50,044 nucleotides of DNA from GCA-2698665 sp038101125 (GTDB lineage Bacteria > Pseudomonadota > Gammaproteobacteria > GCA-002705445 > GCA-002716945), in contig JAYNVZ010000007.1 in assembly GCA_038101125.1 (NCBI GenBank), forward strand, positions 1 through 50,044, written 5' to 3'. How positions within the stretch are numbered: the stretch's first letter is position 1; each line of letters begins with the position of its first letter. Positions 25,545 through 34,717 of the stretch are shown one piece after another. Under the pieces are notes generated by a model. That model searched no databases, had not been told where the DNA came from, and was given only the letters and a program-made list of their open reading frames with translations. The position numbers and the translations under genes are program-made.

Positions 25545-26931
25545 TATCAAATATATTAGCACAAGAGGTCAAAGCGATGAGCTAGGCTTCAAAGATGTAA
25601 TATTTGAAGGATTAGCTTCTGATGGTGGCCTCTACATACCGAACGAGTGGCCCATCATAGATGAAAAAACTCTTTCAAGTTTCAAATCTTTATCGTATCA
25701 AGAAATTGCCTATGAGGTTATTAAGCTTTATATAGATGACTCGATATCATCTCAAGATCTTAGAGACATCATTGAAAGATCATACAGCTGCTTTGATCAC
25801 AAAGATATTACTCCACTGTCTAAAATTGCTGATAATAAATACTTGCTAGAATTATACCATGGACCAACATACGCATTTAAAGATGTTGCAATGCAATTTA
25901 TATCCCAGCTAATGGATTATTATCTTTCAGAGAGTAATAAAACAATAAATATTCTGGGCGCGACCTCCGGGGACACAGGAGCCGCAGCTATCGAGGGCTT
26001 TAAGAGCGTCCAATCCTCTAGAGTTTTTATATTGCATCCATATCAAAAAATATCTGAAGTACAGCGTAAATTTATGACAACAGTAAAATCAGATAATATT
26101 TTTAATATTGCCATTAAAGGTAGTTTTGACGATTGTCAAAATATAATTAAAGAGATATTTTCTGATGAGGATTTTAAAAAATCTAAAAATTTGACTGCAA
26201 TAAACTCTATTAATTGGGCGAGAATAATGTGTCAAATGGTATATTATTTCTATACATTCAGCAGAATTGATACTGTTGATAAGAAAGTCCTTTTTTCAGT
26301 TCCTACTGGGAACTTTGGAGATATATTAGCTGGGTATATTGCAAAAAAAATGGGATTGAAAATAGATATGCTGAACATTGCAACAAATGATAATGATATT
26401 TTGACAAGAACATTGAATTCTGGAAAACATGAATTAAGAAAGGTTAAGGAAACTTCCTCTCCAAGTATTGATATTCAAATATCTAGTAATTTTGAAAGAC
26501 TGCTGTTCGATATCATTGGTGACCCAGCTGTTGTCTCTGACTTGATGATCGAACTAAAAACTACAGGTACTTATGAGTTAGATGATGAGATTCTAGATAA
26601 AATAAGAGAGCATTTCTGTTCTTTTTCTGTAAATCAAGATGAAGTTAATTCTACTATAATCAATGCATACGAAAACTTGAAAACAATCATTGATCCACAC
26701 ACTTCCGTCGCTTTAGCATCATCAGAAAAATGTTTAGATGAATATAATTTACAGGTTATTTTATCTACTGCACATCCGGCAAAGTTTAAAGATACTGTAA
26801 TGAATTTACTGAATAATGATAATTTTGTAACAGACAAAGTAAAATCAATTATGAATATGAAAGAAGAAATGATTATACTTGAAAACGATGTTAATATGGT
26901 AAAAAAACTTCTTAGGGAAGAGATTGTATGA
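25534..26931 (+). CDS. thrC: Threonine synthase
   Basis: PLP enzyme converting O-phosphohomoserine to threonine. Length 465 fits the longer class. The PLP lysine is in GPTYAFKDVAMQF, and GATSGDTGAAAIEGF is the phosphate-binding loop. The N terminus IKYISTRGQSDELGFKDVIFEGLASDGG (read as adjoining short blocks) is family-typical. No homoserine kinase gene (thrB) lies between hom and thrC, so that step must be encoded elsewhere or done by another kinase. It overlaps the following small ORF by 4 nt (ATGA). Confidence 0.95.
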   Translation: MENNIKYISTRGQSDELGFKDVIFEGLASDGGLYIPNEWPIIDEKTLSSFKSLSYQEIAYEVIKLYIDDSISSQDLRDIIERSYSCFDHKDITPLSKIADNKYLLELYHGPTYAFKDVAMQFISQLMDYYLSESNKTINILGATSGDTGAAAIEGFKSVQSSRVFILHPYQKISEVQRKFMTTVKSDNIFNIAIKGSFDDCQNIIKEIFSDEDFKKSKNLTAINSINWARIMCQMVYYFYTFSRIDTVDKKVLFSVPTGNFGDILAGYIAKKMGLKIDMLNIATNDNDILTRTLNSGKHELRKVKETSSPSIDIQISSNFERLLFDIIGDPAVVSDLMIELKTTGTYELDDEILDKIREHFCSFSVNQDEVNSTIINAYENLKTIIDPHTSVALASSEKCLDEYNLQVILSTAHPAKFKDTVMNLLNNDNFVTDKVKSIMNMKEEMIILENDVNMVKKLLREEIV

Positions 26932-27092
26932 GACCTATATTAATACTTATCGGGATGATATTAGGATTATATCTGCTTAATAAAAAAATCCCTAGTGAGT
27001 ATATTCTTGTTAAAACTTTATTGATCTCAGGTGTTGCAGCATTGAGTGTGATTTTAGTTGCAGTTGTAATGTTGCATTTTTCGGGTAACTAA
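26928..27092 (+). CDS. Small predicted membrane protein (54 residues)
   Basis: Begins at an ATG overlapping the thrC stop (ATGA) and ends 17 nt from the convergent trxB. It starts MRPILILIGMILGLYLLNKK and continues with a second hydrophobic stretch of about 24 residues ending VVMLHFSGN, giving two likely transmembrane helices joined by a short Lys/Pro/Ser loop. The 4-nt overlap and the clean two-helix pattern make it likely to be translated. I do not recognise a family, so no function is claimed. Confidence 0.6.
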   Translation: MRPILILIGMILGLYLLNKKIPSEYILVKTLLISGVAALSVILVAVVMLHFSGN

Positions 27093-27109
27093 AACGACGA
27101 AATAATTAT

Positions 27110-28057
27110 TTATTCATCTAGATATTTTTCAGCATCTAATGCAGCCATACATCCAGAACCAGCAGAAGTGATAGCTTGTCTATATATTGAATCTGAAACA
27201 TCCCCTGCAGCAAACACGCCTTCTTTACTTGTTAAAGTAGCCTCACCATTGTTACCACCTTTGACGTTTAAATAACCGCTATCATCCATTTTCAAGTCAT
27301 CTTTAAATATTACTGTGTTTGGTTGATGTCCAATAGCAATAAAGACACCAGCGCAGTCTATCTTTATCTCTTCAGTAGAATCAATTTTTTTTAATAATGC
27401 TCCAGTAACTTTAGTTTTATCTCCCAGTACTTTATCAAGGTTTGCATTCCAGATAATTTCTATTTTTTTATCTGCAACTTTCTGATCAAGTTTATCAATT
27501 AGCATTGCTTCGGCTCTTAATTTATCACGTCTATGTATTAACGTTACCTTAGAAGCAATATTAGATAAATATAATGCTTCCTCAACAGCAGTATTACCAC
27601 CACCTATAACAATAACTTCTAGTCCTTTATAGAAAAAACCATCACATGTTGCGCATGCAGAGACTCCTTTTCCTAGATATTCTTTTTCAGATTCTAGACC
27701 TAAATATTTAGCACTAGCACCTGTTGCTATTATTAATGAATCGCAAGTATACGTAGTATCGTCACCAATAAGTTCATATGGTTTTTGAGAGAGATCTGCT
27801 TTTTTTATATGATCAATGATAATTTCAGTATTAAATTTCTCAATATGATTTTTCATTCTTTCCATTAGCTCTGGACCTTGAAGTCCATCGCTATCTCCGG
27901 GCCAATTCTCTACATCAGTAGTTGTTGTGAGTTGTCCACCTATTTCTAGACCTGTAACTAGAAGAGGTTTTAGATTTGCTCTAGATGCATATAACGCAGC
28001 TGTATATCCAGCTGGCCCAGATCCTAGTATAAGTAATTTAGTATGCTTTTTTTCCAT
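27110..28057 (-). CDS. trxB: Thioredoxin reductase
   Basis: FAD/NADPH enzyme that reduces thioredoxin. Length 315. FAD site LGSGPAGYTAALYASRA at the N terminus; redox-active dithiol CATCDGFFYKG near residue 137; NADPH site VIGGGNTAVEEALYLS; second FAD contact GVFAAGDVSDSIYRQAITSAGSG. It is divergent from ftsK, a frequent neighbour in gammaproteobacteria. Confidence 0.96.
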   Translation of the reverse strand: MEKKHTKLLILGSGPAGYTAALYASRANLKPLLVTGLEIGGQLTTTTDVENWPGDSDGLQGPELMERMKNHIEKFNTEIIIDHIKKADLSQKPYELIGDDTTYTCDSLIIATGASAKYLGLESEKEYLGKGVSACATCDGFFYKGLEVIVIGGGNTAVEEALYLSNIASKVTLIHRRDKLRAEAMLIDKLDQKVADKKIEIIWNANLDKVLGDKTKVTGALLKKIDSTEEIKIDCAGVFIAIGHQPNTVIFKDDLKMDDSGYLNVKGGNNGEATLTSKEGVFAAGDVSDSIYRQAITSAGSGCMAALDAEKYLDE

Positions 28058-28168
28058 TTTCTATATCCTATATTAATCTTATTTTTATAACAACACTTAA
28101 AGATTATTTACCTCATCTTCATGGAAAATGTGATAATTTTATATTAGAATAAAAAGAAACGAGGCTTA

Positions 28169-30415
28169 ATGGCTCAAGTTAGAAAAAATAAAAAACTTTC
28201 CACCAATAGGTTCACATCTTTTAAAAGAGAGATCGGCGCGCTCTTTTACATAGTTATTGCGCTTCTCTTCTTATTATCTATATATTCTCATGATCCTAAT
28301 GACCCGAATTTCCTAAACTCTGGTCTATCCTCGTCTGTGAATAATTATATTGGTATATTTGGTGCATATACCTCTTTTGTATTTATAGAAATCTTTGGTT
28401 ATTTTGCATTTATACTGCCAATCATATTTTTTCATATGATATATAGATCATTTAAAAGTCATGATATTGAATCTTCTCAAAAAATGATGCGTCTTGGGTT
28501 TTTATTAATAACTATATTGACTGCATGTATAATTTTCACTTTCAGCAGCTATTATATATTTAAAATAGATTTAGATGGAATACAGGGAGGCGGTGAAATT
28601 GGATACATATTGTTTTCAGAGTTAAGCACTTATATTGGCATATCAGGAACTATTGTAGTATCTATAATTCTATTTATATATTCTTTATTATCGTATTTAA
28701 ATATATCGATAAAAGTATTATCTAAAAATATCTATACTCTCTTGAAATATGTATATCTCAAGTCTAAATACACTAGTAATTTCTACTATGAAAAAATATC
28801 TCTATTCATTGCTAAGAGAAAAGAACTGTCAAAGATTTCCAATGCCACCAATATAGTCCAAGATGTAAAAACATCAATTGATACACCTGAAAAGCCAAAG
28901 CATGTGAGTAAGAGAGCCTTTAAAGAAAAACAGACAGAACTTTTCAAATCTCCAAAAAAAACAGAATTACCTTTACTAGAATTACTCATAGATCATCCTA
29001 GTGATGCTGCGTCACTAGACAGTGACTCTTTGCAGCTTATGGCAAGACTGCTTGAGAGTAATCTTAGAGATTTTGGTATTGAAACTGAGGTTACTTCTGT
29101 TAAACCTGGTCCTGTCGTTACATTGTTTGAAGTAACACCCGCCAAAGGAATTAAAGTTAGCCAGATAATAAATTTGTCTAAAGATTTAGCTAGAACAATG
29201 TCTGTGCCAAGCCTTAGAGTTGTTGATAATATTCCTGGGACCTCTGCAGTTGGAATAGAGGTGCCAAATGATAATCGAGAGATTGTTTCTTTAAAAGAGA
29301 TAATTGTATCTAAAAATTATGAATCCTCTAAGTCACCTCTTACTATGGCTTTAGGTAAAAATATACAAGGCATACCTATATGTACAGATCTTCAAAAACT
29401 TCCACATCTATTGGTAGCTGGTACGACAGGCTCAGGAAAATCAGTAACACTTCATACAATGCTGGTTAGCTTGTTATATAAATCTGACCCGTCAGACCTT
29501 AAGATGTTATTGGTTGATCCAAAGATGTTAGAGCTCAGTGTTTATGATGGTATCCCACACCTTTTAAACCCTGTTATAACTGATATGAATGATGCCTCCA
29601 GCGCACTTAGATGGTGTGTACAACAAATGGAGAAAAGATATCGAATAATGCAAGAATTAAAAGTAAGAGATATCAAGGCATATAATAAGCTTATTATGGA
29701 TAATGAACACGCTGGTGAAAGACTGGAAGTTCAGAGTAATCAATCTGATGATGTTATTTATCATGAAAAACTACCATACATTGTTGTTGTTATAGATGAG
29801 TTTGCTGATATGATTCTCGTGGTAGGTAAAAAAGTTGAAGATCTTATTACAAGATTAGCTGCAAAAGCAAGAGCTGCGGGTATTCATTTGATATTAGCAA
29901 CACAAAGACCATCGGTAAATGTCATAACAGGACTCATAAAAGCCAATATACCTGCACGAGCGGCTTTACAAGTAACAACTAACATTGATTCGAGAACTAT
30001 CATAGATACTATGGGTGCCGAGGACTTATTAGGTAATGGTGATATGTTATTCATGAGCCCTGGATCAAGAGTCCCGCAACGAGTCCATGGCGCATATGTT
30101 AGTGATAACGAAGTAAAAGATATAGTAAATTTTTTGAAGAAGAGTAGCGAGGCAGAATATATTGATTCATTATTGTCTGCAGAAGATGACGACTCAGCAA
30201 ACCCTATAGATATTGATTCTAATGATGACCCTTTATATGCTGAAGCAGTTCAAGTTGTTATGGAAACAAAAAAAACATCAATTTCATATATCCAGAGAAA
30301 ACTTAGAATAGGGTATAATCGCGCAGCAAATATAATTGAGGCGATGGAATCTAATGGTATACTCTCTGCTCAACAATCGAATGGAAATAGAGAAATTTTA
30401 AAAAAAGAAGACTAG
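28169..30415 (+). CDS. ftsK: DNA translocase FtsK
   Basis: Septal ATPase that pumps DNA for chromosome dimer resolution and cell division. It has about four N-terminal membrane segments (residues ~20-180), a short linker of about 90 residues, the motor with Walker A TTGSGKSV near residue 420 and Walker B VVVIDEFADMI, and the C-terminal gamma domain (EAVQVVMETKKTSISYIQRKLRIGYNRAANIIEAME, read as two blocks) that reads KOPS sites. At 748 residues it is much shorter than E. coli FtsK (1329) because of the linker. It is followed by serS; the usual lolA and rarA are missing between them. Confidence 0.95.
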   Translation: MAQVRKNKKLSTNRFTSFKREIGALFYIVIALLFLLSIYSHDPNDPNFLNSGLSSSVNNYIGIFGAYTSFVFIEIFGYFAFILPIIFFHMIYRSFKSHDIESSQKMMRLGFLLITILTACIIFTFSSYYIFKIDLDGIQGGGEIGYILFSELSTYIGISGTIVVSIILFIYSLLSYLNISIKVLSKNIYTLLKYVYLKSKYTSNFYYEKISLFIAKRKELSKISNATNIVQDVKTSIDTPEKPKHVSKRAFKEKQTELFKSPKKTELPLLELLIDHPSDAASLDSDSLQLMARLLESNLRDFGIETEVTSVKPGPVVTLFEVTPAKGIKVSQIINLSKDLARTMSVPSLRVVDNIPGTSAVGIEVPNDNREIVSLKEIIVSKNYESSKSPLTMALGKNIQGIPICTDLQKLPHLLVAGTTGSGKSVTLHTMLVSLLYKSDPSDLKMLLVDPKMLELSVYDGIPHLLNPVITDMNDASSALRWCVQQMEKRYRIMQELKVRDIKAYNKLIMDNEHAGERLEVQSNQSDDVIYHEKLPYIVVVIDEFADMILVVGKKVEDLITRLAAKARAAGIHLILATQRPSVNVITGLIKANIPARAALQVTTNIDSRTIIDTMGAEDLLGNGDMLFMSPGSRVPQRVHGAYVSDNEVKDIVNFLKKSSEAEYIDSLLSAEDDDSANPIDIDSNDDPLYAEAVQVVMETKKTSISYIQRKLRIGYNRAANIIEAMESNGILSAQQSNGNREILKKED

Positions 30416-30425
30416 ATAATTCAAG

Positions 30426-31682
30426 ATGATAAATATAAATATAATCATTAATGATCCAAAAGACATTGAGAGTAAACTTAAGAAGAGAGGTTACTCACTT
30501 AATTCTACTACCATAATAGATATATATAATCAGAGAAAAGACCTCATAAAAATAAAAGAAAATATAGCTGCTGATAAAAATAAACTAAATGATAAATTCA
30601 GAGATGCATTGACTGAAAATGAAAAAAATGAAATAAAAAAACAATCTCAAGAATTTGAGAAAAATATTAGCCACAATAAGTCTCTTTTAGAGGAAAAAGA
30701 ATCTGAGTTAACTAAACTTTTGTTAGATATACCAAACATCCCCTTGGATGATGTTCCTTTTGGTGAAGATGATAAAGATAATAAGATTATAAAGACATGG
30801 GGTTCGCCAAAAAAACACAATTTCGAGCATTCATCCTTGTTTACTAAAAATGGATTATTAAACTTTGAGCTTGGAGCAAAACTATCTAAAACAAGATTTG
30901 TTGTCATGAAAGGACAAATTGCTAAATTACATAGATCTTTGGTGTCATATATGCTCAATCAACACACTGAGGTTAATAATTACCTTGAGTATAATGTACC
31001 ATATGTTGTTAACAGCGAGTCTATGACAGGGACTGGTCAACTTCCAAAATTTGAGGAAGATTTATTTAAGATTAAAGATAGTGATCTTTACTTGATACCT
31101 ACTGCTGAGGTTCCGCTTACGAATCTGTATAGAGATAAGATTATGATTGAAAATGATCTTCCTATATATATGGTTGCACACACCCCTTGTTTTAGATCAG
31201 AAGCTGGTTCATATGGAAAAGATACCAAAGGCATAATTAGGCAACATCAATTTGAAAAAGTTGAATTAGTACATATTACTCGCCCACAAGAAGCAGAGCA
31301 ATCATTAGATATGATTACTAGTCATGCTGAAAAAATCATGGAAGATTTAGAAATACCTTATCAAAGAGTGATGCTTTCCACAGGAGATCTTGGCTTTTCT
31401 TCATGTAAAACATATGATATTGAAGCATGGTTCCCAAGCCAAGAGTGCTATCGTGAAATCTCTTCTTGTAGTTATTTTGGTGATTTTCAATCAAGAAGGT
31501 TAAATATTAAATATAAGAATAATGTAACTAAGAAGAAGGAATATGTTAGTACTCTTAATGGATCTGGTTTAGCCATAGGTAGAACTATGGCCGCTTTAAT
31601 TGAAAATCATACAGATGGTAAGATAATCAAGATTCCAAAAGTACTCCAACCAATTACTGGTTTTGATATTATTAAATTATGA
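30426..31682 (+). CDS. serS: Seryl-tRNA synthetase
   Basis: Class II synthetase that charges both tRNA-Ser genes found just downstream. Length 418. An N-terminal coiled-coil arm (residues ~30-100, rich in Lys/Glu) binds the long variable arm of tRNA-Ser. Motif 2 is in TPCFRSEAGSYGKDTKGIIRQHQF and motif 3 is NGSGLAIGRTMAALIENH (each quoted in part). It lies 10 nt after ftsK and 38 nt before tRNA-Ser(UGA), a linkage that may co-regulate enzyme and substrate. Confidence 0.96.
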   Translation: MININIIINDPKDIESKLKKRGYSLNSTTIIDIYNQRKDLIKIKENIAADKNKLNDKFRDALTENEKNEIKKQSQEFEKNISHNKSLLEEKESELTKLLLDIPNIPLDDVPFGEDDKDNKIIKTWGSPKKHNFEHSSLFTKNGLLNFELGAKLSKTRFVVMKGQIAKLHRSLVSYMLNQHTEVNNYLEYNVPYVVNSESMTGTGQLPKFEEDLFKIKDSDLYLIPTAEVPLTNLYRDKIMIENDLPIYMVAHTPCFRSEAGSYGKDTKGIIRQHQFEKVELVHITRPQEAEQSLDMITSHAEKIMEDLEIPYQRVMLSTGDLGFSSCKTYDIEAWFPSQECYREISSCSYFGDFQSRRLNIKYKNNVTKKKEYVSTLNGSGLAIGRTMAALIENHTDGKIIKIPKVLQPITGFDIIKL

Positions 31683-31720
31683 TCTTCTGTAATTTTACTC
31701 TATAATAGTTTATCAAAAAT

Positions 31721-31807
31721 GGAAGCGTGCCTGAGTGGTTGAAGGGGCCGGTCTTGAAAACCGTTAGGGTGTCAAAGCTCTCGTGGGTTCGAATCCCACC
31801 GCTTCCT
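31721..31807 (+). tRNA. tRNA-Ser (anticodon UGA)
   Basis: An 87-nt class II tRNA. The acceptor stem GGAAGCG pairs with CGCTTCC. The anticodon loop is CTTGAAA with anticodon TGA, on a stem CCGGT/ACCGT whose outer C-T pair is mismatched. A long variable arm runs through TAGGGTGTCAAAGCTCTC, and the T arm is GTGGGTTCGAATCCCAC. The discriminator is T, whereas G is usual for bacterial serine tRNAs, and CCA is not encoded. The next gene starts only 8 nt later. Confidence 0.95.
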
Positions 31808-31815
31808 TATAAATT

Positions 31816-33027
31816 GTGGAAAATAAAAAATATTATAGTTGGGTATTATATGATTGGGCTAATTCTGCTTACGCCACTATAGTGCTGGCTGGTTTTTTCC
31901 CAATTATCTATGCTGAATACTTTGCTGTTACAATAGACTCATCTGAGAGAACCCTCTACCTTGGTATATCAAATTCAATAGCAAGTTTGCTATTAATTCT
32001 TTTAGCACCTTTATTTGGTCTTTTGGCAGATAGATTCAATAAAAAGAAATTATTCTTATCTATCTTTGCTCTAATTAGTATTGTTTCGACACTCTTATTG
32101 TCTTTTGTGTCAACAAATAGCTATATCATTGCCTCCATACTTTTTTCAATATCTTTATTGGGCTTTATGATGTCAAACGTATTCTATGACTCAATGTTAA
32201 TTGACTTCAAAAGTAACCAGTTCAATAAAATATCATCATTTGGTTATGCTTTCGGTTATCTTGGAGGTGGTATTGCATTTGTACTAGCCCTTTTTTTTCT
32301 ATATTACTCTGGTCAATCTAACATAGAGTTAATTGCATCAAAGAAGATTGTATTTATATTTACATCTATATGGTGGTCTTTATTTATGTTGCCTTTAATT
32401 CTCTTTTGGAGGGATGATGTTAAACATAATTCTTCTAACTTTTCTGTTTTAGAGTCTTTTAAAGAGTTATTTTCTAATAAAAAAGTATTTTATTTTCTTA
32501 TTGCTTATTGGGTTTATATAGATGGAGTAGATACTATTATTAGAATGGCTGTTAATTATGGATTAACAATTGGCTTTTCCAGCAATGACTTATTGCTTGC
32601 TTTATTAGTTACTCAATTTGTAAGTTTTCCTGGTACATTAATTATACTAAAAATATCAGACTTATTTAGTATTGAGAAAGCTATTGTATTTTGTCTTTTA
32701 GTGTATCTAGGTATTACATATTTTGCTTATAACCTATACTCAGTTCAACAGTTTTATCTGATTGCTACTTTAATTGGGTTTGTTCAGGGTGGTATACAAG
32801 CCTTAAGTAGATCATATTTTGCTGCATTGATTCCTGAAAATAGATCATCAGAGTTTTTTGGCATTTATAATATGTTGGGGAAATTTGCAGCCTTGTTAGG
32901 ACCAATAGTCGTAGGAATGGTTACTTTTTATTCATCTGATAGTAGGTTAGGGATTGCCAGTATATCCATCTTTTTCCTAATTGGCCTTATTCTTTTTCAT
33001 TATTCAACTGCTGCTAGAGCAAAATAA
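31816..33027 (+). CDS. MFS permease, UMF1/Atg22-like
   Basis: A 403-residue membrane protein with about 12 hydrophobic segments. The start YSWVLYDWANSAYATIVLAGFF is the UMF1-family signature, and GLLADRFNKKKLF is the major-facilitator loop 2-3 motif; GGIQALSRSYFAALIPENRSSEFFG lies in the second half (quoted in part). The initiator is GTG at 31816, 8 nt after tRNA-Ser. The transported substrate is unknown in most of this family. It sits between two serine tRNAs. Confidence 0.87.
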   Translation: MENKKYYSWVLYDWANSAYATIVLAGFFPIIYAEYFAVTIDSSERTLYLGISNSIASLLLILLAPLFGLLADRFNKKKLFLSIFALISIVSTLLLSFVSTNSYIIASILFSISLLGFMMSNVFYDSMLIDFKSNQFNKISSFGYAFGYLGGGIAFVLALFFLYYSGQSNIELIASKKIVFIFTSIWWSLFMLPLILFWRDDVKHNSSNFSVLESFKELFSNKKVFYFLIAYWVYIDGVDTIIRMAVNYGLTIGFSSNDLLLALLVTQFVSFPGTLIILKISDLFSIEKAIVFCLLVYLGITYFAYNLYSVQQFYLIATLIGFVQGGIQALSRSYFAALIPENRSSEFFGIYNMLGKFAALLGPIVVGMVTFYSSDSRLGIASISIFFLIGLILFHYSTAARAK

Positions 33028-33093
33028 AAGTATTTTTAAAATAAGTTCAATAATTTATCAGAACATAATAAGATATCTGCATAATGATATTAT

Positions 33094-33180
33094 GGAGAGG
33101 TGTCAGAGTGGTCTATCGTGCTACCTTGGAAAGGTAGTGTTGAGTCAAATCAACCGGGAGTTCGAATCTCCCTCTCTCCA
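33094..33180 (+). tRNA. tRNA-Ser (anticodon GGA)
   Basis: An 87-nt class II tRNA. The acceptor stem GGAGAGG pairs with TCTCTCC (last pair G-U). The anticodon stem CTACC/GGTAG encloses TTGGAAA with anticodon GGA. A long variable arm spans TGTTGAGTCAAATCAACC, and the T arm is GGGAGTTCGAATCTCCC. The discriminator is A rather than the usual G, and CCA is not encoded. It is 66 nt after the MFS gene. With the UGA species it reads four UCN codons in part; AGY tRNA is elsewhere. Confidence 0.95.
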
Positions 33181-33213
33181 TTAAAACCATGTTTTCACTA
33201 TATGGATTAATTC

Positions 33214-33660
33214 ATGATATTATATGTCATGGCTCATGAATGTCTTGAAAATGATGAATTACAAAACGCTACAGAATTCTTAGTACCGTTTACAAATATT
33301 TTAGTTAACTTATTATCTGAGAAAAATATTACTATCTGGGAGTTTAAAAAAAAGCTAAATAATATAAAAATTACTGATCTATCAGACAAAGACGGTCAGG
33401 TGGAGTCCTTGAGTATCATAAATAATTTTAGGGTATATGTGCTTTATGGTGGAACTAGAAATTTTATGTTAAAGATAGAGGGCATGTCACAATATTTGGG
33501 TTTTTGCATTTTAGTTACTAATAAAGGAATGTTGGTCAATGGTGATGCTGCTATAGAACCTTTGCCACTAGCTACAGATTTAAAAAACTCGTTTTTAGAT
33601 AATTATAAAAGCCCATATTTATTAACAGATACGTTCTTGAAGTTTATAGAAGATAAATAA
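33214..33660 (+). CDS. Hypothetical protein upstream of ferredoxin
   Basis: A 148-residue acidic, soluble protein that I do not recognise. It contains no cysteine-rich motif, signal peptide or membrane segment. Notable stretches are NATEFLVPFTNILVNLLSEK and NGDAAIEPLPLATDLKNSFLD. The start may be ATG 33214 or ATG 33229 (MAHECLEND); neither has a clear ribosome site. It is 17 nt upstream of the [2Fe-2S] ferredoxin and on the same strand as the cupin gene, so the three may form one operon. Confidence 0.65.
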   Translation: MILYVMAHECLENDELQNATEFLVPFTNILVNLLSEKNITIWEFKKKLNNIKITDLSDKDGQVESLSIINNFRVYVLYGGTRNFMLKIEGMSQYLGFCILVTNKGMLVNGDAAIEPLPLATDLKNSFLDNYKSPYLLTDTFLKFIEDK

Positions 33661-33677
33661 GATAAGTAGTTTATATT

Positions 33678-34004
33678 ATGATTGAAATACATTTTAAAAA
33701 ATTTGATTCAGTATCATCAGTAACTGTTAAAGAGGGACAAACTTTATTAGATGCAGCTAAAAAAATTAATATTTCTGAAATCACAGGGGATTGCAAAGGT
33801 AATTGCGCCTGTGGCACATGTCATGTTTACATTGATGATAATTGGATAGATAAAATTGAGCCCATATGGTCTGCTTCATTGGAAACATATTTGTTGGAAA
33901 AATCTAAATATTATAATGAGAAATTAAGCCGCTTAGCATGTCAAATTGAAATTAAAAATGAATATAATGGATTAATAGTAAATCTTATTAAGGAAACATC
34001 ATAA
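33678..34004 (+). CDS. [2Fe-2S] ferredoxin, adrenodoxin-like
   Basis: A 108-residue electron carrier. The cluster motif is DCKGNCACGTCHVYID plus a distal LACQ, giving C-x5-C-x2-C-xn-C, the adrenodoxin/Isc-ferredoxin layout, with one extra cysteine inside the first spacer. The N-terminal strand EGQTLLDAAKKINI is typical. It is not beside isc genes, so its partner is unknown; it could feed a P450-like or Rieske-type oxygenase or cluster assembly elsewhere. Two nt separate it from the cupin gene. Confidence 0.88.
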   Translation: MIEIHFKKFDSVSSVTVKEGQTLLDAAKKINISEITGDCKGNCACGTCHVYIDDNWIDKIEPIWSASLETYLLEKSKYYNEKLSRLACQIEIKNEYNGLIVNLIKETS

Positions 34005-34006
34005 CT

Positions 34007-34669
34007 ATGACAACATCTTTAAATCAAGACTTTTCTAAAAGAATAGTGATCAATACTAATGAGGAACAGTGGCATACATCGCCTTCTTCTGGAGTTGAAA
34101 GATTATACCTTGAGAGAGATAATATGGGTGAGTTTGCGAGAGCTTCTTCAATTGTTACTTTTGAGTCAGGTAGTAAATTTGATAATCATATTCATGATAA
34201 TGGTGAAGAGATCTTTGTTCTAGAAGGTATTTTTTCTGATCAGTATGGAGATTATCCCGAGGGCACATATATTAGGAATCCTCATAATACAGATCATATG
34301 CCTTTTAGCAATGATGGCTGCAAGATTCTAGTAAAGCTAAGACAGTTTAAAGATGGTGACAATACCAGGATTATAAAAAATACAATGACTAGTGAATGGT
34401 TCCAGGGTTTGGTTCCAGGTTTAAAAGTTATGCCACTGCATGAGTATAAAACTGAACATGCTGCCATGGTTAAATGGCAACCAGATACACAATTTAATGC
34501 TCATAGACATTGGGGCGGCGAAGAAATATTTGTCATAGACGGTGTTTTTTATGATGAGTTTGGCTCCTATCCGAAAGGTACATGGATAAGGAGTCCTCAT
34601 TTGAGCGAACATAAACCATTTACTAAAAAAGAAGGAGCTTTAATTTTTGTAAAGACTGGGCACTTATAA
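34007..34669 (+). CDS. Double-cupin protein (ChrR-like cupin domains)
   Basis: A 220-residue protein made of two similar cupin repeats. Each has the metal-binding pattern: first HIHDNGEEIFVLEGIFSDQYGDYPEGT, then HRHWGGEEIFVIDGVFYDEFGSYPKGT (each shown by its key part H-x-H...G-E-E-x-F-V). The repeats also share a following RSPH/RNPH-like motif. This matches cupins of the ChrR anti-sigma family, but the zinc-binding anti-sigma domain of ChrR is absent, so it is a stand-alone sensor or enzyme of unknown function. Confidence 0.83.
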   Translation: MTTSLNQDFSKRIVINTNEEQWHTSPSSGVERLYLERDNMGEFARASSIVTFESGSKFDNHIHDNGEEIFVLEGIFSDQYGDYPEGTYIRNPHNTDHMPFSNDGCKILVKLRQFKDGDNTRIIKNTMTSEWFQGLVPGLKVMPLHEYKTEHAAMVKWQPDTQFNAHRHWGGEEIFVIDGVFYDEFGSYPKGTWIRSPHLSEHKPFTKKEGALIFVKTGHL

Positions 34670-34717
34670 TTCTTTGAGGGCTATGGTTAAAAAATATTTT
34701 ATAAGCTACAATAATTT

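Noticed and set aside
32981..33184. Plus-strand frame running through tRNA-Ser(GGA)
   Set aside because: It overlaps the end of the MFS gene and then translates a tRNA; no protein features.
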